Origin: Streptomyces sp. A2-16
Lineage (GTDB): Bacteria > Actinomycetota > Actinomycetes > Streptomycetales > Streptomycetaceae
Assembly: GCF_018128905.1 (NCBI RefSeq)
Contig: NZ_CP063808.1
Coordinates: 992,001-1,056,000, forward strand
DNA length: 64,000 bases
Direction of reading: 5' to 3'
In this document: piece after piece, positions 8,737 to 16,449 of the stretch
Position numbering within the stretch: the stretch's first letter is position 1
Layout of the letters: each line of letters opens with the position of its first letter
The notes under the pieces: model-generated
The model's database searches: none
What the model was told of the DNA's origin: nothing
What the model saw: only the letters and a program-made list of their open reading frames with translations
Translations under genes and position numbers: made by a program

Positions 8737-9267
8737 ATGACTCACAGTTTTCGTACGGACACGCATGCCCCCTACTACGACGACGAACGGTCCTGGCGGG
8801 ACAACATCGGGCAGTACGCGTTGCTGCCGTTGCGGATCTTCCTGGGTGTCACCTTTATCTACGCCGGCCTGGACAAGCTGACCGACAGCGCCTTCATGAA
8901 GGACTCCGGTTCGGGCTCCATCGGCGACATGATGCGCACGGTTCGGGACTCCTCGGCCATCCCCGCACTGGTCGACCTGTCGCTGAAGAACCCCGTCGGC
9001 TTCGGCTACGCCATCGCCTTCGGTGAACTGGCCGTCGGTATCGGCACCCTGCTCGGCATCCTCGCCCGCCTGGCCGCGCTCGGCGGTGCGCTGATCTCGC
9101 TCAGCCTGTGGCTGACCGTGAGCTGGGGATCCGACCCCTACTACTACGGCAACGACCTCGCCTACCTGATGGCCTGGCTGCCGCTCGTCCTCGCGGGTGC
9201 CCCCATGTTCTCCGTGGACGCCGCCTTGCGTGGCCGCCGACGGCAACGGGCGGGAGGCTACCGGTAG
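8737..9267 (+). CDS. DoxX family membrane protein
   Basis: A 176-aa integral membrane protein, start ATG 8737 (MTHSFRTD); the upstream in-frame ATG at 8659 lacks a ribosome site. Four hydrophobic segments give the DoxX fold: LLPLRIFLGVTFIYAGLDKL is the characteristic first helix, followed by GYAIAFGELAVGIGTLLGIL, LGGALISLSLWLTVSWG and LAYLMAWLPLVLAGAP. DoxX-type proteins have been linked to redox and oxidative-stress complexes and thiosulfate:quinone reductases; the substrate here is unknown. The aromatic stretch DPYYYGND before the last helix is typical of this actinobacterial subgroup. Confidence 0.85.
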   Translation: MTHSFRTDTHAPYYDDERSWRDNIGQYALLPLRIFLGVTFIYAGLDKLTDSAFMKDSGSGSIGDMMRTVRDSSAIPALVDLSLKNPVGFGYAIAFGELAVGIGTLLGILARLAALGGALISLSLWLTVSWGSDPYYYGNDLAYLMAWLPLVLAGAPMFSVDAALRGRRRQRAGGYR

Positions 9268-9320
9268 CTCCGGTCGGCGGAGCTACCGGTGACGGGGGAG
9301 CGGCGGCGTCTCCTGCGCGG

Positions 9321-9581
9321 TCAGCGGGGTACGGACGGCTGGGGCGGTGTCCGGTCGGCCTCGGGTGGTGTGGGCCTGCGGCGCCTGTCGCGGTGGTTGC
9401 GTACGGTTCGGGCCAGCAGGCCCACCGCGCCCGCCAGGCAGAGGCCGCCCACGACCATGGGGATCACCGCGAACCACGGGGTGTCCCAGGCGCCGCCCGC
9501 GTCACCGGCGTAGGTGATGCCCGCGAGGGTCAGGAAGACGCCGGCGACCAGTTTTCCCGGTCGGAACTCATGACGCAGCAC
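9321..9581 (-). CDS. Small two-helix membrane protein, coupled to the PspC gene
   Basis: An 86-aa protein with two transmembrane segments (about 11-26 and 37-58) and an Arg/Pro-rich cytoplasmic tail. The GTG start at 9581 lies inside the last codons of the upstream PspC-domain gene (14-bp overlap), which points to translational coupling. No family is recognised. It probably works with the PspC-domain protein in envelope stress. Confidence 0.75.
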   Translation of the reverse strand: MLRHEFRPGKLVAGVFLTLAGITYAGDAGGAWDTPWFAVIPMVVGGLCLAGAVGLLARTVRNHRDRRRRPTPPEADRTPPQPSVPR

Positions 9582-11091
9582 GGCTCACCTCCGCCTGGCC
9601 GATGCCGACCCGTAGGTCGATGTCGAGGGTGCCGGTGTTCTTGTCGCCCGAGACCGGTGTCAAGGTGACCTCCTTGCGCTTGCCCGGGGCCACGTCCACG
9701 TCCGCCTGGTCGTCGCCCGGCAGTTGGATGTCGCCCACTCCCACGTCGACGACCGCCTTCACCGTCACGTCCGGCGGCACGATCACCACCAGCCGGCCCA
9801 CACCGACGTCGGCCTGGGTGGTCACCGTGCGGCCCTTGGCGAAGTCGACGCGGGACAGGTCCAGGGTGCCCACTCCGGTGCCGAGTTCGTAGCTCGGGCG
9901 GATGTCCTGGGCCGCTGCCGGTGTCCAGTTCGTGCGGACCCAGTGGGTGGTGATGTCCTTCGGGAGCGCGGCCGAGGTGGCGAGCAGGCCCGCGGTGACG
10001 ATCGCGAGGAAGATCGAGCCCGCTCCCGTGCGCCCCAGGAAGGAGCTGATCGCTATGCCCAGGCCCAGGACGATCAGCGCGCAGGACAGACCGGTCTGCA
10101 GGCTGGTGCCCAGGGCGTGGTCCTCCCAGGTCGCTCCTGTGCCTAGGCCGCCGGCCAGCAGGGCGAGCAGGAAGACCCAGCCGCCGATCCAGCGGGGGCC
10201 GCGAGGCTTGGCGGGGCGGATGCCGGCCGCGCGGATGTCCTCGCGGCGGCTCCAGGAGACGCCCCGGCCGATGTTGACGGCCGCCGCGATGTCGCGGTCG
10301 CGGGAGTCGCTCGGACCCCACAGATAGCCCGTGCCACCGACGTGGGTGCCGTCCTTGACGATGGGGTCGCGCCACCAGGACGGGTAACCGGCGGCCACCG
10401 GCGGGGCCTGGGCCTCCGGCGGGGCGTCGGCGACGGCCTGCGCGGCGAGCGGGTCGGGGTCGGGGGTGCCGCGGTTGCGCGACCAGTACCCGGCGCCCGC
10501 GAGGAGCAGGGAGAGGACCACGGCGAAGGCCAGCACGCCGGTGTTGCTCAGCATGGTCAGGAAGACCCCGCAGCCGACCAGGGCGAACAGCACGCCGGTC
10601 AGCGCCTGGCCGTCCACCCGGCCGGTGAGCAGCTTGCGCACCTCGTTCTCGTCCTCGTCCTCGTACGGGACGAGGAGCCAGGCGAAGCCGTAGAAGATGA
10701 GGCCTATGCCGCCGGTCGCCGACAGCACGGCGAGCGTGATGCGGAAGATCACCGGGTCCATGTCGCACTGGCGCCCGAGTCCGGCGCACACCCCGGCGAG
10801 CAGCTTGTGTCGTCGGTCCCGCCGGAGGCGCAGGGGGGCGGTGGGCGTGTCCTCGGCGGGAGCCGTGTCCTGGGGTGCGGTGGTGGGCGGGGCGGGGGTG
10901 TCGGTCGTCGTCCGGTGCCCGACGGGTTCGGTGGGAGTGTCCGCCGGTGTGCCTCCTTCTTGCCGCGTGCCCGCCCGCCCGTGCGCGCGCGAAGCCTCGC
11001 CGGTGTCGGCGGGCGTGCCCGCGCCGGGGCCGGTGCCCGGGTCCGGGCCTCCGCCGGATCCGGCGCCCGCGGCGTGCTGGTGATCTGTCAT
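9568..11091 (-). CDS. PspC-domain membrane protein with LiaF-like C-terminal domain
   Basis: A 507-aa protein, start ATG 11091 (MTDHQHAAG). The first 90 residues are Gly/Pro/Thr-rich and disordered. Then the PspC domain (about 95-155): LRRDRRHKLLAGVCAGLGRQC and VIFRITLAVLSATGGIGLIFYGFAWLLVP. Several more membrane segments follow (about 175-215 and 310-380). The C-terminal 110 residues are a repetitive beta domain (GVGTLDLSRVDF, VGVGRLVVIVPPDV, VGVGDIQLPGDD) like the LiaF/toast-rack fold. Next to a PspC-fused histidine kinase and a LuxR-type regulator, it likely senses membrane or wall damage and restrains the kinase, as LiaF does in Firmicutes (inference). Confidence 0.85.
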   Translation of the reverse strand: MTDHQHAAGAGSGGGPDPGTGPGAGTPADTGEASRAHGRAGTRQEGGTPADTPTEPVGHRTTTDTPAPPTTAPQDTAPAEDTPTAPLRLRRDRRHKLLAGVCAGLGRQCDMDPVIFRITLAVLSATGGIGLIFYGFAWLLVPYEDEDENEVRKLLTGRVDGQALTGVLFALVGCGVFLTMLSNTGVLAFAVVLSLLLAGAGYWSRNRGTPDPDPLAAQAVADAPPEAQAPPVAAGYPSWWRDPIVKDGTHVGGTGYLWGPSDSRDRDIAAAVNIGRGVSWSRREDIRAAGIRPAKPRGPRWIGGWVFLLALLAGGLGTGATWEDHALGTSLQTGLSCALIVLGLGIAISSFLGRTGAGSIFLAIVTAGLLATSAALPKDITTHWVRTNWTPAAAQDIRPSYELGTGVGTLDLSRVDFAKGRTVTTQADVGVGRLVVIVPPDVTVKAVVDVGVGDIQLPGDDQADVDVAPGKRKEVTLTPVSGDKNTGTLDIDLRVGIGQAEVSRAAS

Positions 11092-11269
11092 GTGTCCATG
11101 GTGACGGGCGCGGGGGCGCGGCGGGAGTCGGAACGACCCTGGCCGGACCCTGATATCGGCCCTGAGAGGGGGAGGGGAAGCGTTCGGACGGCGCGCCGTT
11201 CGAAGATCAGGGGAGTCTCGGGGGACAACCCTGATGCCCCCGGACTCCGGCCGTGTGACCATCGATGGC

Positions 11270-12562
11270 ATGCCGGAAGCCGCTGCAGCGCCACTCGTCG
11301 AACCGCGGCCGCCGCGCAAGCTCTACCGCAGCAGTGACGGACGCTGGCTGGGTGGTGTGGCGCGGGGGCTCGCCGGGCATCTCGGGCTGCCCGTGATCTG
11401 GGTGCGGCTGGTCTTCGTCGGCCTGTTCATGGCGGACGGGCTCGGTGCGTTGCTGTACGCCGCGTTCTGGTTCTTCGTGCCGCTCGGCGTCGGCGGCGTC
11501 GCGGGGCAGAGGCCCCCGTCCCTGGTCACCACCGAGACCTCGCCCGACGGCCGCCGCAGACTGGTCGCCCGCCGCCCGGACAAGGGCCAGATCGTGGCCC
11601 TGCTGCTCATGGTCGTCGTCGCCATGGTCTTCGTCGGCAATGTCAAGGTGGGCAATGGGGCCAAGGCCTACCTCTGGCCGGCCGTCCTGGTCGGCGCGGG
11701 CGTCGCCCTGGTCTGGCGCCAGGCGGACAATGCCCGCCGCGCCCGCTGGATGGAGGTGGGCCGCCGTCGGCGCACCCTGACGCTGCTGCGTGCCGCGGGC
11801 GGTGTCCTCCTCGTCACCGCGGGTGTCTCCGGGGTCTTCGTCCTCCAGGGCTCCACCGCCCACCTCGGTTCCGTCCTCCAGGCGGCCCTCGCGGTCCTCG
11901 TCGGGATAACGCTCCTCGCGGGGCCGTATCTCGTCCGCATGACCCAGGACCTCTCCGAGGAGCGCCTGATGCGCATCCGTGCCCAGGAGCGCGCGGAGGT
12001 CGCCGCCCACGTCCACGACTCGGTGCTGCACACCCTGACCCTGATCCAGCGCAACGCGGAGAATGCGAGCGAGGTGCGCCGCCTCGCCCGCGCCCAGGAG
12101 CGCGACCTGCGCACCTGGCTGTACAAACCCGAGGGCACCGGCAAGGACGAGGCCGACGAACCCACCGACCTCGCCGACGCGGTGCGGCGCAATGCCGCCG
12201 AGGTCGAGGACAAGCACGGCGTCCCGATAGAGGTCGTGGTCGTCGGCGACTGCCCGCTCGACGAGAGAACCGGCGCACAGATGCAGGCCGCGCGCGAGGC
12301 GATGGTCAACGCCGCCAAGTACGGTGGCGAGGGCGGCGCCGTACAGGTCTACGCCGAAGTCGAGGGCAGGACGGTCTTCGTGTCCGTCCGGGACCGCGGC
12401 CCCGGCTTCGACCTCGACTCGATACCCGCCGACCGGATGGGTGTCAGAGAATCGATCATCGGCCGCATGGAGCGCCATGGCGGCACGGCCCGGCTGCGTG
12501 CGGTGCCGGACGGCGGCACGGAGGTCGAGCTGGAGATGGAGAGGGCGGAGAAGACGTCATGA
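11270..12562 (+). CDS. PspC-domain sensor histidine kinase (DesK/LiaS-like)
   Basis: A 430-aa kinase. The start is uncertain: ATG 11270 (MPEAAAA) is used; ATG 11234, preceded by ggggg, would add 12 residues. The N-terminal PspC domain lies at about 17-77 (RKLYRSSDGRWLGGVARGLAGHLG). Further membrane segments at about 110-125, 135-150, 180-200 and 205-225. HisKA_3-type dimerisation helix AHVHDSVLHTL with phospho-acceptor His near 247, then the ATPase domain with the N box AREAMVNAAKYGG and the G1 box RDRGPGFD. Overlaps the response regulator gene by 4 bp (ATGA). Divergent from the PspC/LiaF-like gene; together they form a Lia/Psp-type envelope-stress system. Confidence 0.93.
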   Translation: MPEAAAAPLVEPRPPRKLYRSSDGRWLGGVARGLAGHLGLPVIWVRLVFVGLFMADGLGALLYAAFWFFVPLGVGGVAGQRPPSLVTTETSPDGRRRLVARRPDKGQIVALLLMVVVAMVFVGNVKVGNGAKAYLWPAVLVGAGVALVWRQADNARRARWMEVGRRRRTLTLLRAAGGVLLVTAGVSGVFVLQGSTAHLGSVLQAALAVLVGITLLAGPYLVRMTQDLSEERLMRIRAQERAEVAAHVHDSVLHTLTLIQRNAENASEVRRLARAQERDLRTWLYKPEGTGKDEADEPTDLADAVRRNAAEVEDKHGVPIEVVVVGDCPLDERTGAQMQAAREAMVNAAKYGGEGGAVQVYAEVEGRTVFVSVRDRGPGFDLDSIPADRMGVRESIIGRMERHGGTARLRAVPDGGTEVELEMERAEKTS

Positions 12563-13284
12563 GCGACCCCACCGAGGCGAACACGGGCCCTGTTGAACCG
12601 ACGCCGGCCGGCGGCGCGGGCGAGCGGCACGTGCGCGTGGTCCTCGTCGACGACCACCGCATGTTCCGTACGGGCGTCCAGGCCGAGATCGGCAGGACCG
12701 AGGAGACCGGCGTCGAGGTCGTCGGGGAGGCCGCGGACGTCGAGCAGGCCGTCACCGTCATCACCGCGACCCGCCCCGAGGTCGTGCTCCTCGACGTCCA
12801 TCTGCCGGGCGGCGGCGGGGTCGAAGTGCTGCGCCGGTGCGCCCCGTTGATGGCCGACGCCGAGCAGCCCGTGCGCTTCCTCGCCCTGTCCGTCTCGGAC
12901 GCGGCCGAGGACGTGATCGGAGTGATCCGGGGCGGTGCGCGCGGCTATGTGACGAAGACGATCACCGGCACGGACCTCGTCAACTCCGTCTTCCGCGTCC
13001 AGGAGGGCGACGCCGTCTTCTCGCCGCGCCTGGCCGGCTTCGTCCTGGACGCCTTCGCCTCCACCGACGCCCCGCCGGTCGACGAGGACCTCGACCGTCT
13101 CACCCAGCGCGAGCGCGAGGTGCTGAGGCTCATCGCGCGCGGTTACGCCTACAAGGAGATCGCCAAACAGCTGTTCATCTCGGTGAAGACGGTCGAGTCC
13201 CATGTCTCGGCGGTGCTGCGGAAGCTGCAGCTGTCGAACCGGCACGAGCTGACCCGATGGGCGACGGCTCGCCGGCTGGTCTGA
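12559..13284 (+). CDS. LuxR-type (NarL family) response regulator
   Basis: A 241-aa regulator whose ATG overlaps the kinase stop, so the two are co-translated. The receiver domain (about 25-150) has the acidic pair DD at 31-32, phospho-acceptor Asp79 in VVLLDVHLPG, conserved Ser in ALSVSD and Lys in YVTKTI. The C-terminal LuxR HTH (about 175-240) begins LTQREREVLRLIARG and includes EIAKQLFISVKTVESHVSAVLRKL. It likely switches envelope-protection genes, including the divergent PspC gene, when phosphorylated by the partner kinase. Just after the stop, 13288-13310 holds three copies of acaggcc. Confidence 0.95.
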   Translation: MSDPTEANTGPVEPTPAGGAGERHVRVVLVDDHRMFRTGVQAEIGRTEETGVEVVGEAADVEQAVTVITATRPEVVLLDVHLPGGGGVEVLRRCAPLMADAEQPVRFLALSVSDAAEDVIGVIRGGARGYVTKTITGTDLVNSVFRVQEGDAVFSPRLAGFVLDAFASTDAPPVDEDLDRLTQREREVLRLIARGYAYKEIAKQLFISVKTVESHVSAVLRKLQLSNRHELTRWATARRLV

Positions 13285-13316
13285 CGCACAGGCCACAGGC
13301 CACAGGCCACACGCGT

Positions 13317-14378
13317 TCACACCACGCGTGTGGCGCCCGCGAACGGCATCTGGTCGATGGGCGCCACCCGCACCGGTGCCGAGGGGTTCGGGGCGTGGAT
13401 CATCTGCCCGTTGCCGATGTAGAGGCCCACGTGGCTGATACCCGAGTAGAAGAACACCAGGTCACCGGGGAGGAGTTCGGAGCGCGAGACGCGTCGCCCC
13501 GCGTCGATCTGCGCGTAGGTCGTACGGGGCAGGGAGATGCCCGCGGAGCGGTACGCGGCCTGGATGAGCCCCGAGCAGTCGAAGGCGTCCGGGCCGGTGG
13601 CCCCCCAGACATAGGGGCTGCCGAGCTTGGAGTAGGCGTAGGACACGGCCGCGGCCGCACGGGAGTTGGGCGCCTCCGTGGTGGCCGCGCCGGGCGTCGT
13701 GAGCTCCGCGCGTGCCCCTGTCGCGGCCCGCGAGGCGCGATCCCCTTCCGCCGCGAGCCCCGCGCGCTCCTCGGCCGACAGCCGGGACATCAGCCGGCGG
13801 GCCGCGCCCAGCTTGCCGGTGATCGTCTCCTTGTGGCGTCTCAGCTCCGCCTGACGCGACTTCAGCGAGGCCAGCTCGACGTGCGCGGCCCCGCGCAGCT
13901 GCTCGATCTCCCGCAGCTCCCGGCGCACGTTCGCCACCGAGGTGGCCTGGCGGGCACCGGCCCGTTCGGCGAACTCGGCGCCGTCCAGGTACCGGTCGGG
14001 GTCGTCGGAGAGCGCGAGCTGCATCGCGGGGTCGATCCCGCCGCCGCGGTACTGTGCCGCGGCCATCGAACCCAGCGCGTCCCGGGCCTCGTTGAGCCGT
14101 TCGGTCCTGCGCGCCGCCTCGTCCCGCAGGCCGCCCAGCCGGGTCTCGGCCGCCTCCGCCTTCTCCTTCGCGCCGTTGTACTTCTCGGTGGCGGCCTCGG
14201 CCTCCTGGTACAGCCGGTCCACCTTCGCCTTGACCTGCGCCGGTGTGAGCTGCGGCTCGGCGTGTCCGATCCCGTCGAAACCCGTCGCGGTCGCTGCCCC
14301 CGCGAGGGCGATCGTCGCTGCCGTACGGACCGTATGGCCACCGGCCGAGCGGCTGCGGGGCTTGCGGTGTGCTGCCAC
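13317..14378 (-). CDS. NlpC/P60 peptidoglycan endopeptidase (RipA-like), first of a pair
   Basis: A 353-aa secreted enzyme that cuts the peptide stems of peptidoglycan between D-Glu and the diamino acid. Start GTG 14378 with AGGAAAGGA about 12 nt upstream. An Arg-rich signal peptide ends near residue 41 (GHAEP). Residues about 45-215 form a long coiled coil (VKAKVDRLYQEAEAATEKYN on). The C-terminal NlpC/P60 domain (about 243-353) has catalytic Cys in FDCSGLIQ, His in SHVGLYIG and the third residue in MIHAP. The arrangement matches RipA-type hydrolases that act in division and spore germination. Its leader contains a long inverted repeat; no c-di-AMP riboswitch signature is seen here, unlike the sister gene. 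Confidence 0.94.
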   Translation of the reverse strand: MAAHRKPRSRSAGGHTVRTAATIALAGAATATGFDGIGHAEPQLTPAQVKAKVDRLYQEAEAATEKYNGAKEKAEAAETRLGGLRDEAARRTERLNEARDALGSMAAAQYRGGGIDPAMQLALSDDPDRYLDGAEFAERAGARQATSVANVRRELREIEQLRGAAHVELASLKSRQAELRRHKETITGKLGAARRLMSRLSAEERAGLAAEGDRASRAATGARAELTTPGAATTEAPNSRAAAAVSYAYSKLGSPYVWGATGPDAFDCSGLIQAAYRSAGISLPRTTYAQIDAGRRVSRSELLPGDLVFFYSGISHVGLYIGNGQMIHAPNPSAPVRVAPIDQMPFAGATRVV

Positions 14379-14407
14379 GTGGACTGCACGTCCTTTCCTG
14401 CGATCGG

Positions 14408-14470
14408 CCGCCCCGGGCGCAGGGACGTACGAACGCCAGGGGGGAGCGGCCGTACGACCGCCCGGGGCGG
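14408..14470 (-). promoter_or_regulatory. Long inverted repeat in the leader of the first NlpC/P60 gene
   Basis: Perfect 12-bp arms (14408-14419 and 14459-14470, ccgccccgggcg and complement) enclose 39 nt that contain two CGTACG palindromes (14426-14431, 14451-14456). It lies 30 bp upstream of the GTG start and close to the ribosome site, so it could control translation. No known riboswitch class is recognised. Confidence 0.45.
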
Positions 14471-14833
14471 TGTGCGCGTCCGGCGACGGCTCGCACAGGG
14501 GGAGCGGGCCGCCGCCGGACCTTCTCGGCGGTGGTGGCCGACTGCCGCCCCTGGCCCGGGCGGCGGTGGGGAGCCGGTCACCTGGTGGAGGACGCTAAAC
14601 CGGACCGTGTCCGGGAGGTAACGCGTTGTGCGGAACTGCCGCCAGGGGACCGCCTGGTGACCGAAGGTGACCGTGATCCCCGGGGGGCACCGTCGACTTC
14701 GCGCGGTGCGCTGACCGAACCCGGGATAACGGGGCCCGTGACGGGCGGGGAGTGCTATGGGCCGCATATATGCAAGATCCGCGCGAGGGGCCGGTGCGAG
14801 CGTCCCCCGCACCCAGGAATAGGCTCCGGCCTC

Positions 14834-15187
14834 ATGGACGTACTCATCCATCTCTTCGTCGGCCTGCACATCATCGGCATCGCCTCGCTGCTCGGCGGGT
14901 TCCTCACGCAGATGAAGGCGATGGGCCAGGGCACCGCCCGGTTCGTCCCGGCGATGCTGCACGGCGCCGCGACGATGCTGGTCACCGGGGTGATCCTGGT
15001 CGGCCTCAACCAGGCCGACGACCAGCACGTCAACAACATCAAGATCGGCGTGAAGCTGGCCCTGCTGATCGTGATCCTCGGCCTCGTCTATGTGAAGCGG
15101 GACGACGAGACGGTGGACAAGAGCCTGTTCGGCCTGGTCGGCGCGTTGACCACGGCCAACGTCTTCATCGCCGTCCTGTGGACCTGA
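14834..15187 (+). CDS. Small integral membrane protein
   Basis: A 117-aa protein with four transmembrane helices: HLFVGLHIIGIASLLGGFL, FVPAMLHGAATMLVTGVILV, IKIGVKLALLIVILGLVYV and LFGLVGALTTANVFIAVLW. Nearly all its length is membrane. ATG 14834 has no Shine-Dalgarno, but TAGGCT at 14820-14825 would be a -10 giving a leaderless mRNA, which is common in actinobacteria. The function is unknown. It overlaps the 3' end of the convergent TDT transporter by 23 bp. Confidence 0.8.
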   Translation: MDVLIHLFVGLHIIGIASLLGGFLTQMKAMGQGTARFVPAMLHGAATMLVTGVILVGLNQADDQHVNNIKIGVKLALLIVILGLVYVKRDDETVDKSLFGLVGALTTANVFIAVLWT

Positions 15188-16148
15188 GGGCGGTGCGGGC
15201 GGCGCCGGCCGCCCACGCGGCGACGGCCAGCCAGGCCGCCACCGCGACCCACAGCAGCACCTCACCGGGCGTCCTCAGCCACGGGAGGTCCACGGCGGCC
15301 GAGACCGCCAGGGTCGCCGCCGCGGTCATGCCCATGGGGAACACGGTGGCCCAGCGGCGCACGTCGTAGCGCGGGCGCGGCCGGAGGACCTCGGCCGTCA
15401 GCAGGACGGCGTACCAGGCCAGGTCGAGCATCAGCAGGGCGACGGTCACCGCGCGCAGCACGCCGTGGTCGTCGTCGTTCCACAGGTACAGGCGCGCGCT
15501 GTCCGCGGCGATCAGCTTCGAGCCGGCGAGCGCCGAGATGGCGAGCGCGCCGCCCGCGATCCACTGGTCGCCCGCTCCCTCCAGCACCTGGCGCAGGTCG
15601 AAGCGGAAGAACGCGACACCGTAGAGGACCAGGCCGAGCCAGAACAGGACGAGCGCCGTGTGCGCGAGCCAGGCCGCCGACTCGGCCGCGGCGAGCGTGG
15701 CGCCGAGGACCGCGAGGCCCTGGGTGGCCACACAGCACAGGAACACCCCGCCGGGCATCCGCCGCCTCCAGTGCCTCATGACGAGCACGAGCAGCAGCGG
15801 CCACAGCAGCGCGGACAGTGCCAGCAGCGCCTCGGCGAGGGTCTGCCGGCCTAGCGCCGAGAAGCGGGTGCCGAGGACGGTGGTCGCCGCCACGGCCGTC
15901 AGGGCGCCCGGTGTCCCGGCGTCCGCGACCCATCGCTCGCGCTCCCGCAGCAGTCGTACGGCGAAGCCGGCGGCCAGTGCCAGCCAGGCCGCGCAGCCGA
16001 TCACCAGGGCGATGCGGGACAGCGTCTCGTGACCGGCCAGGTGCAGCCCGACGGACACGATGGCGGTCGCCATCACGGCGGCCCCGGCCGCGGGCGGGCG
16101 CCGCGTCCACCAGGCGCTCAGCAGGGAGTACGGGGAGGTGCCGGACAT
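15165..16148 (-). CDS. TDT/SLAC1-like transporter
   Basis: A 327-aa protein with about ten transmembrane segments and almost no loops, like the tellurite-resistance/dicarboxylate transporter (TDT) family that includes TehA, MAE1 and the SLAC1 anion channels. Visible features: PAAGAAVMATAIVSVGLHLAG at the first helix, LGTRFSALGR, WFLGLVLYG-like repeats and the GSKLIAAD region. The ion is not known; homologues pass anions, malate or sulfite. The start is ATG 16148 (MSGTSPYSL). The gene ends 23 bp inside its convergent neighbour, which is allowed since both ends code in different frames. Confidence 0.75.
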   Translation of the reverse strand: MSGTSPYSLLSAWWTRRPPAAGAAVMATAIVSVGLHLAGHETLSRIALVIGCAAWLALAAGFAVRLLRERERWVADAGTPGALTAVAATTVLGTRFSALGRQTLAEALLALSALLWPLLLVLVMRHWRRRMPGGVFLCCVATQGLAVLGATLAAAESAAWLAHTALVLFWLGLVLYGVAFFRFDLRQVLEGAGDQWIAGGALAISALAGSKLIAADSARLYLWNDDDHGVLRAVTVALLMLDLAWYAVLLTAEVLRPRPRYDVRRWATVFPMGMTAAATLAVSAAVDLPWLRTPGEVLLWVAVAAWLAVAAWAAGAARTALRSTGRR

Positions 16149-16267
16149 GTGCCGATGCTAGGAAGCCCCGCGTGCCGTGCGAGCGGGGCGCGCACGCGCG
16201 CGTGCGGAAATACGCGCGGGCGCAGGAGCCGCCGCCGTTCGCGGGCGCTGGAATCCTCCGCGGCGCA

Positions 16268-16434
16268 CGGACGAAAGGGTCCTGCCTGCGCGGACGAAGG
16301 GGTCCTGCCCGCGCGGACGAAAGGGTCCTGCCTGCGCGGACGAAAGGGTCCTGCCCGCGCGGGCGAAGGGGCCTGTCGGCTCGGGCGAGAGGGTTCTGTC
16401 CGCGCGGACGAAAGGATCCTGCCCGCGCGGGCCG
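16268..16434. repeat. 23-bp minisatellite, seven units
   Basis: Direct repeats start at 16268, 16291, 16314, 16337, 16360, 16382 and 16405, with a partial copy at 16428. The unit is cggacgaaagggtcctgccc followed by gcg. One unit is 22 bp. Each copy can fold a small hairpin (ggac/gtcc). The array lies between the TDT gene start and the end of the second NlpC/P60 gene and is not part of a credible reading frame. Copy number is likely to vary between strains. Confidence 0.85.
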
Positions 16435-16449
16435 CCGACGAGCGGTGGC

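Noticed and set aside
14379..14640. Second c-di-AMP riboswitch before the first NlpC/P60 gene
   Set aside because: The AGCTAAC...GGTAGGCG signature is absent; only an unrelated inverted repeat is present.
16268..16434. CRISPR array
   Set aside because: Units are head-to-tail with no spacers and no cas genes nearby; it is a tandem repeat.
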